Shown piece by piece: positions 9,602-17,431 of a stretch of DNA of 64,000 bases. This DNA comes from Marinomonas algicola (GTDB lineage Bacteria; Pseudomonadota; Gammaproteobacteria; Pseudomonadales; Marinomonadaceae). Where the stretch lies: the NCBI RefSeq assembly GCF_014805825.1, contig NZ_CP061941.1, positions 62,001 to 126,000 on the forward strand. Direction: 5' to 3'. Every line of letters begins with the position of its first letter. Positions within the stretch are counted from its first letter, which is position 1. The translations under genes were made by a program, and so were the position numbers. The notes beneath the pieces are model-generated. The model was not told the origin of the DNA and did no database searches. It saw nothing but the letters and a program-made list of their open reading frames with translations.

Positions 9602-10600
9602 TTACACTTTTTGCATTTGACTCAGTTGGGCCGTGAGCTCAATAGCCCTTAAACGAGCGTCAATATTATGTATTGGAAAAGAGAAAATGATTTCATCGAT
9701 TTGTGTGGCTTTGATAAAATCCATTAACTTTCTTGAAACCGTTTTTTTATCACCGACCATAGAGTAGCGTAATGTACTATTAATTATGTCTATTTCAGAA
9801 GATGAGAGAGTCTCTGAAAGGGTATAAACAGGGCTGGGGAAAGGCTGGTTGGTTCCACGGCGCAGGTGAGCGAACTTAATTTTCGCTGAGGTAAAGTGGA
9901 ACTCAGCGTCTGCTTGAACATCTGCGACCGACGCCATTACACCAGCAGAAACAAAGGGTTTGTCTAACTGTTCAGATGGCCGAAAATTCGAGCGATAAAT
10001 GTTGATCGCATCCAGTAGCATCTCTGGTGCAAAATGAGAGGCAAAAGAAAAGGGTAACCCCATATAAGCCGCCAATTGCGCAGAGTATAGACTGGATCCT
10101 AATAGCCAAAGGGGGACATAGGTTCCCTCTCCTGGCACGGCAATAATCTGTTTTGTAAGCTTATCCGCACTCAAGTAGCTTTGTAATTCGGCCACATCCT
10201 CAGGGTAGCTGTCTACGTCGCTGGTTATATTGCGACGTAGCGCTCTTGCCGTCATCATATCGGTTCCTGGCGCTCGTCCTAGCCCTAAATCCACACGATT
10301 TGGGTACATAGAAGCCAGAGTGCCAAATTGTTCAGCAATAACTAATGGTGAGTGGTTCGGTAGCATGATGCCGCCGGCCCCAATACGGATTCGATGAGTG
10401 GCGGCTCCAATTGCGGCTAACATGACCGATGTCGCGGAACTTGCTACACCTCGTGAGCCATGATGTTCCGCTAGCCAAAAACGTTGGTAGCCATTGTCTT
10501 CGCCGCATTTGGCGACCTTTTTACTGTTTTCTATGGCTTCGCTAATAGATTGATCATCACCTACAGGTGCTAGATCAAGGATGGAAAAGGGTATCGGCAT
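9602..10600 (-). CDS. Luciferase-like (LLM class) flavin-dependent oxidoreductase
   Basis: This 332-residue soluble protein resembles the YhbW subgroup of bacterial luciferase-like monooxygenases, TIM-barrel enzymes that use FMNH2. Visible signatures are FSILDLAPVG at the N-terminus, RFWLAEHHG near residue 40, and RVDLGLGRAPGTD near residue 105. The frame extends to a TTG at 10612, but the ATG at 10600 has a GGAG site 6 bases upstream and is the better start. The substrate is unknown. It converges on the preceding cyclase gene with only 8 bases between the stops. Confidence 0.88.
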   Translation of the reverse strand: MPIPFSILDLAPVGDDQSISEAIENSKKVAKCGEDNGYQRFWLAEHHGSRGVASSATSVMLAAIGAATHRIRIGAGGIMLPNHSPLVIAEQFGTLASMYPNRVDLGLGRAPGTDMMTARALRRNITSDVDSYPEDVAELQSYLSADKLTKQIIAVPGEGTYVPLWLLGSSLYSAQLAAYMGLPFSFASHFAPEMLLDAINIYRSNFRPSEQLDKPFVSAGVMASVADVQADAEFHFTSAKIKFAHLRRGTNQPFPSPVYTLSETLSSSEIDIINSTLRYSMVGDKKTVSRKLMDFIKATQIDEIIFSFPIHNIDARLRAIELTAQLSQMQKV

Positions 10601-10768
10601 AACATGCTCCAAGGGTAAATCACGTCTCTTGTTTCATTCATATTCAATAATAAAGGTACTAACGTGGCTAATACTCTATAATAAAAGCACTAATATAGCG
10701 TAATCTGGTTTCTATCACGTCAGTTATTGTTTAATTCAAGTAAGGTATCTATGTAAGAGGACAGTGTG

Positions 10769-12430
10769 ATGAAAGTGCTTTTTTGGGTAATCGTTTACTG
10801 GTGTTCTGCCATTACCCATGCCTCCACAACAGACATTAACTTGAATCAGAGTGTTCAGACTTTAAATGATAACGGACTATGGTATTCGATAAGTAATGAA
10901 TTAACGGATTTATCGATAGAAGAAATAGAGCTGGCTTTTTTTAAAGAAACAACTGATTTTGAACGTGTGAATGGCAGTATTGTCGGCTCTTCTGGTTCTT
11001 TTCTTTCGAGGATCCACCTTACATCAGAGTCTCAGCAAACGGTGTTTGTCGTCCCTAAAGCGAACTTTATTGATCGAGGTGTTGTCTATTGGCAACCAGA
11101 CCAAGGTGTGGCTAGGCAAGTGGCGCAGTTCTCCTTGCTTGATGGTGAACAGATGCCACGTTTATTACATGATCAATCATTTACAATGAATCTTGATCAG
11201 CATGACTCTGGATCTCTTTGGATTATTATTCAAGCACAGCACTTTCCGACACCAGTACCATTAACCTTTTATACTCAAGCTACGTTTTATCAATATCTAT
11301 TCATTATCAACACGTTAACCGTGTCTTCTGTTGTCATCATGTTGATGTTAGCGGTGTTGGCGTTGGCTATATTTTTTCGCACTAAACAAAAATTAACTCT
11401 GTTATGTGCTGGCTATATTGGTCTCCATGGTCTTGGATGGGCGTCATCATCTGGTCTAATTAATTATTTTTTTGCGTCTTTAAGTGTTAATTTAACTTAT
11501 GCTGGCATGTATCTTTTTCCATTTGCCGTTGCTTGCGCTAGCCTATTTACCCAAGCGTTGTTTAATTGCTCTAAATCCCATCCGGTATTATCAAAATATT
11601 TAATTCGATTTGCTCAAACCTCTGCTTTAATGGGGGTCGTTATGCTCTTCCTACCTTTTCAACGCACCTTTTACCTTGCCCATTTAATTGCGGCCTTCTG
11701 GGTTCCGTTCAGCATTTGGATTGGCGTTAAAATGTTATCGAATGAGGACTATAGGGCGAAGTATTATCTGGCGGGTAACCTGTGTTATGGACTTGCTATA
11801 GTCTATTACTCGGCCTCTCATTTACATCTTATACACTATATGATTTACCCTGAGCTGGCCGTTGTTGTCGCATTAGCGATTGACTGCCTTTGTATATTAT
11901 TGTCCTTGTCTGAATGGTTGAAGGTGAAACAAAACGACTTTATAACGATGTTATTGGAATCCAGAATTGACCCTTTAACAAAAGTAGGAAATAGGCTTCG
12001 AATGAATGAAGCTTTAGAGGCGTTAAGTAAGCCTTGTGCAGTGACTGTGATCGATTTAGATGGAATGAAGCAGATAAATGATTCGTTTGGCCATAATGAG
12101 GGCGATCGCTTTCTGCAAAACGTAGCGGCTCTAATGACAAAGGAAGTGGGTCATTTTGCAGAAGTATTTCGGACCGGGGGGGATGAATTTGTATTGCTTG
12201 TCGTTGTCGATAATAAAGAAGAGCTACCTATGATTGATCAGCGTTTACACCATGCGATTCTAGATCTTGAATCAATCTTGAGGGAAAGCTGGCCTACGGC
12301 AGGTATTAGTTTTGGTGTGTCATCTACCTATGGCGGCCTGAATTCAAGTGATTGTTTAATCGATGCGGATTTAAAAATGTATCAATACAAAGAGGCTAGA
12401 AAGAACCCGCAGAAAAGCGTAGGGGCCTAA
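10769..12430 (+). CDS. 7TMR-DISM-type diguanylate cyclase
   Basis: This is a sensory cyclase of about 553 residues. It has a signal peptide (residues 1-18), a periplasmic beta-rich domain with the WQPDQG-type 7TMR-DISM extracellular pattern, seven hydrophobic helices (about 170-390), and a C-terminal GGDEF domain with intact TGGDEF near residue 470. It should make c-di-GMP in response to a periplasmic ligand. AAGAGG lies 8 bases before the ATG at 10769; an in-frame GTG just upstream at 10766 is less well spaced. No RxxD inhibitory site is present. Confidence 0.88.
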   Translation: MKVLFWVIVYWCSAITHASTTDINLNQSVQTLNDNGLWYSISNELTDLSIEEIELAFFKETTDFERVNGSIVGSSGSFLSRIHLTSESQQTVFVVPKANFIDRGVVYWQPDQGVARQVAQFSLLDGEQMPRLLHDQSFTMNLDQHDSGSLWIIIQAQHFPTPVPLTFYTQATFYQYLFIINTLTVSSVVIMLMLAVLALAIFFRTKQKLTLLCAGYIGLHGLGWASSSGLINYFFASLSVNLTYAGMYLFPFAVACASLFTQALFNCSKSHPVLSKYLIRFAQTSALMGVVMLFLPFQRTFYLAHLIAAFWVPFSIWIGVKMLSNEDYRAKYYLAGNLCYGLAIVYYSASHLHLIHYMIYPELAVVVALAIDCLCILLSLSEWLKVKQNDFITMLLESRIDPLTKVGNRLRMNEALEALSKPCAVTVIDLDGMKQINDSFGHNEGDRFLQNVAALMTKEVGHFAEVFRTGGDEFVLLVVVDNKEELPMIDQRLHHAILDLESILRESWPTAGISFGVSSTYGGLNSSDCLIDADLKMYQYKEARKNPQKSVGA

Positions 12431-12452
12431 AAAAAACCATCGAGTTAGGCCC
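12423..12452. terminator. Hairpin after the 7TM cyclase gene
   Basis: GGGCCTAA at 12423-12430, overlapping the stop codon, is complementary to TTAGGCCC at 12445-12452. The loop holds a run of A residues and no U-run follows the stem on the plus strand, so it is a weak terminator candidate for the cyclase transcript. Confidence 0.3.
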
Positions 12453-12586
12453 AATATAATTTAGCTAGCGGTGATACTATTCGTTATCAGTCCGCCATTG
12501 ACGTTGATTTCTACATCTTCTTTTAGCCCTAAGCTGCATTCAACTATTCCAGCTCTCCTGATGTATTGAATCTCGTTTTCAGCTGA

Positions 12587-13354
12587 TTAAAAAGCCGTTG
12601 GGTATAGCTTGCCATGAATAGCTGGCCCGGTGGGAACGCCTGTCGGAGATCCTCCTTCCGGTTCAATACTAATACCAAAAGTAGCATGTCGTATGATCGC
12701 CGGGTCATAATCAATTTGTTTTTGAGTAGGTGAAGCAACGGAACTCAGTAGGCCTAATGAACGCGGCGCAGGGCCAATTTCATCTGCCTTAATCCATAAC
12801 TGGTAGGTTTTACCCAATTGACCTTGAGCGGTTACCGAGCGAACGCTTAGCTGACGCGTTTCAATGTCTAAGGACATAATAAAGGCTGGTTGCTTATCGT
12901 CTTCTTGGAAAACGGCCACAAAAGGTAAGCTCTCTTGAGAGACTGGACTCAAGGTGACTGGCTTAATAATAAGAAAGACCGCTAAGCAGGCGGCGATAGC
13001 AGAAGCACCGAATGCGGCCATACGCCAACGGTTCAGCTTCGCTCGCATTATCTCTATATCGATAATATGAGATGACACACTCTGAGTATGTGGCATTAGG
13101 TCATAGGCACATTCTTCTTCCAGGCGACGATCAAGCTGTGCCAGAATATCCTCAAATAAGGACTCTTTTGGTGTGACTTCTTTGACATAATCGTTTAATC
13201 CAGAAAAATGCGTCTGCCAGAGAACAATGGCCTCTTCTAACCCAGGGTCCGTTTTACGGCGTTTTTCGACCTGCTCACGTTCGGTTTTTTCTAACGTACC
13301 AAGGACATACTCAGCCGCAAGCATCTGGATGGATTCGTTTGTGTTCATATTCAT
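12587..13354 (-). CDS. Anti-sigma factor, RskA type
   Basis: This 255-residue membrane protein should hold the neighbouring ECF sigma factor inactive. The N-terminal cytoplasmic part (MLAAEYVLGTLEKTEREQVE) has the zinc-free or degenerate anti-sigma look of the RskA group. One transmembrane helix lies near residues 112-131, and the outer C-terminal domain has the QLWIKADE and PTGPAIHGKL segments typical of RskA. The frame can be read back to a TTG at 13366, but the ATG at 13354 overlaps the sigma stop as ATGA, which fixes the likely start and implies coupled translation. Confidence 0.88.
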   Translation of the reverse strand: MNMNTNESIQMLAAEYVLGTLEKTEREQVEKRRKTDPGLEEAIVLWQTHFSGLNDYVKEVTPKESLFEDILAQLDRRLEEECAYDLMPHTQSVSSHIIDIEIMRAKLNRWRMAAFGASAIAACLAVFLIIKPVTLSPVSQESLPFVAVFQEDDKQPAFIMSLDIETRQLSVRSVTAQGQLGKTYQLWIKADEIGPAPRSLGLLSSVASPTQKQIDYDPAIIRHATFGISIEPEGGSPTGVPTGPAIHGKLYPTAF

Positions 13355-13920
13355 AAATTCATACAACCTTGCAGCTGCTTAATGCTGCGATGTAGCCAGG
13401 TTTTAATGGTTCCTAACGGTTGATTGAAACGTTCAGCAAGTTCTTGGCGTGATGAGCCGTCTAGATACGCTGCTTTAATCATCTCCGCCCTAGGAGAGTC
13501 AAGACCTGATAAACAGGACTCCAATTTAAGTAACTCTTGATTCTGAGTGAGCGAATCGTCTGGCTTCATTGAATCGTCTACTATTAAATCAAAGTCCACA
13601 TCGGCCTCACTATCGGGTAGCTGGTTTTTACGTACCTCGTCAATGGAACGGTTACGGGCAATCGTTGCCATCCAGGTAATGGGCGATGACACTTGATCCT
13701 TATAGGACGAAGCGTTTTCCCATATTTTAAGATACACTTCCTGCAAGATCTCTTCAGATAATGCCTGACGTTTTAAGATACGATAGATAATACCAAAAAG
13801 TTTCCGATGCGTTGCTTGATATAACTCCGCGAAAGCTTGGCGGTCGCCTTGAGCGACCTGATTGAGTAAATTTGCCAGTGATTCTCTAGACGGCTGTATT
13901 GAGAGCAACGATGGGTTCAT
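13351..13920 (-). CDS. ECF-family RNA polymerase sigma factor (SigK-like)
   Basis: The 189-residue protein has sigma region 2 (about residues 25-95, with EEILQEVYLKIWE and ITWMATIARNRSIDE) and region 4 (about 130-187, with LPLGTIK-type helix-turn-helix QPLGTIKTWLHRSIK). It directs transcription of a stress regulon and is probably released from the RskA-type anti-sigma encoded immediately downstream with a 4-base overlap. Pairing with RskA, not ChrR, points to the SigK-like group. The inducing signal cannot be read from sequence. Confidence 0.92.
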   Translation of the reverse strand: MNPSLLSIQPSRESLANLLNQVAQGDRQAFAELYQATHRKLFGIIYRILKRQALSEEILQEVYLKIWENASSYKDQVSSPITWMATIARNRSIDEVRKNQLPDSEADVDFDLIVDDSMKPDDSLTQNQELLKLESCLSGLDSPRAEMIKAAYLDGSSRQELAERFNQPLGTIKTWLHRSIKQLQGCMNL

Positions 13921-14034
13921 AGAGGATAAATGTGTAACGTTGTAATTCGTTAATGTTTCTCAATAGAAAAGGTTTCACTGAGCCGTTGAGACATACCTTG
14001 TTTTAGTGTTTACAAAAACATTTCTTAAGTGAGC

Positions 14035-14286
14035 TTAGCGTTGTTTGTATTGAGTCGGGCAATAGCCTCTAGTGACTTTAGCGGATCTTAGCATTAAATG
14101 CTTGGTTTTTCGGCCACTTGCCCGTTTTCTCCATAATCTGAAACTGCTGGATTTTAAATGATTTCTCATCAATCTAATAACGGCTTGCTCATTTAAGCCA
14201 AATTGGTTCTCAATTGCCTCAAACGGTGTTCTATCTTCCCAAGCCATTTCCACGATTCTTGATTGCTCGTCTGCGTTCAACAACAT
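14035..14286 (-). CDS. TIGR03643 / DUF2805 family small protein
   Basis: This 83-residue protein starts MLLNADEQSRIVEMAWEDR and contains a helix-turn-helix-like GLNEQAVIRLMRNHLK followed by the basic SSFRLWRKRASGRKTKH segment, the pattern of the TIGR03643 family. The function is unknown to me; it resembles a small nucleic-acid-binding protein. It lies upstream of the ECF sigma gene on the same strand with a 114-base gap, so it may or may not share a transcript. Confidence 0.75.
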   Translation of the reverse strand: MLLNADEQSRIVEMAWEDRTPFEAIENQFGLNEQAVIRLMRNHLKSSSFRLWRKRASGRKTKHLMLRSAKVTRGYCPTQYKQR

Positions 14287-14416
14287 ATTTCTCCAAATAG
14301 ACGTTTCTATATTGAATGCAGTACGTGATCTAAGAGCGTTTCAGTTCAACTGAAAAGGGAATTAAAAGCATAATCAGTGGATATTAATTAATTTCTTGCA
14401 TAACATAAATACAAAC

Positions 14417-14429
14417 GATAATCGTTATC
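14417..14429. promoter_or_regulatory. Fur/Mur-like operator before the metal exporter gene
   Basis: GATAATCGTTATC is a perfect 5+3+5 palindrome within AAACGATAATCGTTATCATT. It closely resembles the repeated GATAAT/ATTATC units of Fur-family boxes. It ends 20 bases before the ATG at 14450, where a bound repressor would block transcription or initiation. Whether Fur, Mur or another paralogue binds cannot be told. Confidence 0.55.
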
Positions 14430-14449
14430 ATTTTTTGGTTGTATTTTTT

Positions 14450-15646
14450 ATGTCTATTAAAGTTGAAACACCTTGTATCAAACAACATTACGCTCTCCAT
14501 AAAAAACGCACTAATAAGCGAATGATCATACTCGCCGCTCTGGTCGCTCTCTGGCTGGTTCCAAGTTTCAGTGGCATGGTGGTGGCCGTATTAGCGGATG
14601 CGTTTTTGCAAGTTTCTGCTTTTGTTGCTCTAACACTGGCGCTTTATTATGGAATTAGCCATCATTTAAACGCCTCATCTTTGCAACTCTGGATGCAGAA
14701 AAAACCCTATCGTGAGGTGATTTTTGCTGGCCTTATGGGAATCTTGCCTGGGTGTGGTGGAGCGATTGTTGTTATCACTCAGTATACTCAGGGACGGATT
14801 GGATTTGGTGCTGTAGTCGCTGTATTGACGAGTACAATGGGCGATGCCGCCTTTCTACTGATCAGTCAAAAGCCAGAAGAGGCCATTATTGTACTGTTGA
14901 TTAGTCTCAGCATTGGTATCCTATCTGGACTGATTACGGATTGCTTTTTACCCTCGCCACAACTTGAGTCACGTTCGTCTATTGATAAGCAATACAGTGC
15001 TTTGATCACTTCACCTAGTCATTTTGATGTATGGATAAGTCGTTTAAGTATGGCGTTCTGGTGCTTATTGATCATTCCGGCCAGTGTTGTCGCGCTGCTG
15101 CTCTCGATGCAACGTGATGTAAATCATTTATTGGGTTTACCCAGCCAAACGATAGAATATTTGGGGGCCATAGCTGGGTTTATGTGCTTGTTCTTGTGGA
15201 CCTGTTCGGCCAAAAGCGATCGTTACTCTGAATTAACAAAAGAAAATGACAATGTGTTGCCTAAACATTGGATTCGAAAAGTGGCACAAGACACACAATT
15301 TGTAACCAGTTGGGTTGTGGTGGCTTTTATTGTGTTTGAACTGCTGTTGCGGCTTGCTGGTGAGGACTGGTTACCGTCCTTAAGCTTGTGGGGAAGCGCC
15401 ACCATCTTTTTTGCGGCCATAGTTGGATTGCTGCCAGGTTGCGGACCACAAATTATGGTGACAGGGCTGTATTTACAAGGAGCGATTCCTTTATCTGCTC
15501 AGATTGCGAATGCCATTAGTAATGATGGCGATGCCTTATTTCCTGCGATTGCTTTAGCGCCAAAAGCGGCTTTGCTGGCCACGGTCTATTCCACCGTACC
15601 AGCTTTAATCGCCGGCTATGGATATTATTGGATTGTAGAAGTATAA
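14450..15646 (+). CDS. Putative ten-helix heavy-metal exporter (ArsP_2 / putative manganese transporter family)
   Basis: This is a 398-residue integral membrane protein with two homologous halves, each holding a GxLPGCGxxI motif (GILPGCGGAIVV and GLLPGCGPQIMV) followed by a conserved GDA segment (MGDAAFLL, NDGDALFP). This is the pattern of the putative 10-TM metal exporter family annotated as ArsP_2 or putative manganese transporter. The frame is open back to a TTG at 14396, but the ATG at 14450 gives the expected N-terminus and leaves the Fur-like box outside the gene. The real substrate, manganese or another metal, is not proven. Confidence 0.75.
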   Translation: MSIKVETPCIKQHYALHKKRTNKRMIILAALVALWLVPSFSGMVVAVLADAFLQVSAFVALTLALYYGISHHLNASSLQLWMQKKPYREVIFAGLMGILPGCGGAIVVITQYTQGRIGFGAVVAVLTSTMGDAAFLLISQKPEEAIIVLLISLSIGILSGLITDCFLPSPQLESRSSIDKQYSALITSPSHFDVWISRLSMAFWCLLIIPASVVALLLSMQRDVNHLLGLPSQTIEYLGAIAGFMCLFLWTCSAKSDRYSELTKENDNVLPKHWIRKVAQDTQFVTSWVVVAFIVFELLLRLAGEDWLPSLSLWGSATIFFAAIVGLLPGCGPQIMVTGLYLQGAIPLSAQIANAISNDGDALFPAIALAPKAALLATVYSTVPALIAGYGYYWIVEV

Positions 15647-15661
15647 AGGTGTCCTTCGTGA

Positions 15662-16150
15662 TTATGTGGACGACTTGGCGAAATGTCTCAATGCGACCCC
15701 CGTCATCCGATAGCCTACCCACTCATCTTGTGATTGAGCACCGATTGCCTCATAAAACTCTCTGGCTGGCGTATTCCAATCCAAACAACTCCATTCAAAG
15801 CGTGCGCAATCCTTGTCGACAGCTATTTTTGCTAACGCTTTTAATAATTTAAGACCGGCTTTTTGCCCTCGATATTCTGGTGAAACGTATAAATCTTCTA
15901 GGTAAAGACCTGACTTCGCAAGCCAAGTTGAATAATTGAAAAAGTAGATGGCAGAGCCAATTGGCACGCCATCAAGCTCACAAATTAACGCATAGGTATG
16001 GCTTTTTTCATCAAATATACTGGCTCGAATGGAGTCTTCTGTCGCGAGCACCTCATGTTCTGCTTTTTCATAAATGGCTAATTCAGTGATAAAGTTTAGA
16101 ATAATCGAGGTATCGTCTATGGTGGCGGCACGTATGATTAAATTGCTCAT
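15662..16150 (-). CDS. GNAT family N-acetyltransferase (diamine acetyltransferase-like)
   Basis: The 162-residue protein has the GNAT fold signature: IRAATIDDTSIILNFI at the N-terminus, the YLEDLYVSPEYRGQKAGLKLL acetyl-CoA loop near residues 83-103, and CLDWNTPAREFYEAIGA near 118. The LEDLYV and WNTPAR blocks resemble spermidine/diamine acetyltransferases, so a polyamine-like amine substrate is plausible. AAAAGGTAA precedes the ATG. The gene converges with the metal exporter and diverges from a LysR regulator. Confidence 0.88.
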   Translation of the reverse strand: MSNLIIRAATIDDTSIILNFITELAIYEKAEHEVLATEDSIRASIFDEKSHTYALICELDGVPIGSAIYFFNYSTWLAKSGLYLEDLYVSPEYRGQKAGLKLLKALAKIAVDKDCARFEWSCLDWNTPAREFYEAIGAQSQDEWVGYRMTGVALRHFAKSST

Positions 16151-16272
16151 ATTTTTACCTTTTTAAAGTGGATGTGATCAATAGACAGAGTGTAGTACTC
16201 CCTTTATTATGATGCCAATGCATAATTATCAGAGATAACTGCTTAATATTCATATTGAGACGAGAGGTGTGT

Positions 16273-17196
16273 ATGGACTTGCATCAGATAGACTTAAATT
16301 TATTGATTATATTCGATGCTTTATATCGCCAACGGTCTGTCTCTTTGGCGGCTGAGGACGTGTGCCTTAGTCAATCTGCTTTTAGTCATGGGTTAGCGCG
16401 TTTGAGAAGGCGTTTAAACGATGAACTATTTATCCGTATCAATAATACAATGCAGCCAACAGATCGAGCTCATAAAATGGCACAGAGCCTGTCTTTAGCC
16501 TTACCATTTTTGCGTTCAGCCATTAACAATATAGACACTTTTGATGCATTAACAGACCATTCCGAGTTCAAAATTTCGGCAACAGATTATACTGAGTTTA
16601 GTCTGTTACCCCATTTGGTTGGCCAGGTTAGCCGACAAGCACCAAATATAAAACTCACGGTGATTGCCGCTAAAGCACCCCATCCACTAATGCATTTGAC
16701 AAACGATGAAGTCGATTTCGCTTTTGGGTTTAGTCATCACAATGAATCGTCTAGCACGATATCGTCTCAAACGTGCTTAACGGACCGTTATTGTACCGTT
16801 GCCCGTAAAGGACACTCAACATTGAAGGGAGAATTAACTCTTGAAATCTACTTGTCGCTTTCCCACGTGAGAATCTCACCTTGGGGAGAAAAACAGGGGA
16901 TTGTGGATGAAGTGCTTGCCAAACAAAAGCTTAAGCGCAATGTTATGTTACAACTGCCCAGTGTTTTAGCCGCACCACATACTTTATTGCATTCAGATCT
17001 ACTTCTTACCATGCCAAGGTTGGCCGCAGAACAGCTCTCTACTTTGATAGATATTCAACTGTTTGACCCTCCAATAGCCATTCCGGATTATCATTTAAAT
17101 GTTTACTGGCACAGGTTAAACTCAGACAAAGCCAGTTTTCAATGGATGCAAAAACAGTTTTGTTCTTTCAATCAAAAAAGAGCCAACACTAAATGA
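16273..17196 (+). CDS. LysR family transcriptional regulator
   Basis: The 307-residue protein begins MDLHQIDLNLLIIFDALYRQRSVSLAAEDVCLSQ, a typical LysR winged helix-turn-helix (residues 5-65), followed by a substrate-binding effector domain. The frame can be extended to a TTG at 16255, but GAGAGG just before the ATG at 16273 fixes the start. It is divergent from the GNAT gene and upstream of the broken amidohydrolase, either of which could be its target; the sequence does not decide. Confidence 0.9.
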   Translation: MDLHQIDLNLLIIFDALYRQRSVSLAAEDVCLSQSAFSHGLARLRRRLNDELFIRINNTMQPTDRAHKMAQSLSLALPFLRSAINNIDTFDALTDHSEFKISATDYTEFSLLPHLVGQVSRQAPNIKLTVIAAKAPHPLMHLTNDEVDFAFGFSHHNESSSTISSQTCLTDRYCTVARKGHSTLKGELTLEIYLSLSHVRISPWGEKQGIVDEVLAKQKLKRNVMLQLPSVLAAPHTLLHSDLLLTMPRLAAEQLSTLIDIQLFDPPIAIPDYHLNVYWHRLNSDKASFQWMQKQFCSFNQKRANTK

Positions 17197-17389
17197 AAAA
17201 TGTTTATGCGCCGCCTTTATTTAACGGATTATCTCGTTTAGCAACAGAAACCATCTAGAAATCTGTATCCATAAATAGTAATAAGGTAGATACAGATAAG
17301 AGATCGACACGATCATCTTATGAATGTGAGATGTCAGAATCGGTGTAATACACTGTAATAGAGAAAGTATAAAAATCCGACTAATAATA

Positions 17390-17428
17390 AATCTTTAATG
17401 TTCAACAAGTTGTTAGTATTAAAGGATT
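17390..17428. promoter_or_regulatory. Inverted repeat before the amidohydrolase gene
   Basis: AATCTTTAAT (17390-17399) faces ATTAAAGGATT (17418-17428), an inverted repeat with one bulge whose right arm contains the AAAGGA ribosome site of the gene at 17432. It could act as an operator or sequester the ribosome site. Confidence 0.25.
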
Positions 17429-17431
17429 TTT

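Noticed and set aside
13921..13985. ECF-type autoregulatory promoter before the sigma gene
   Set aside because: A TGAAACC element is present, but no -10 element with suitable spacing could be assigned.
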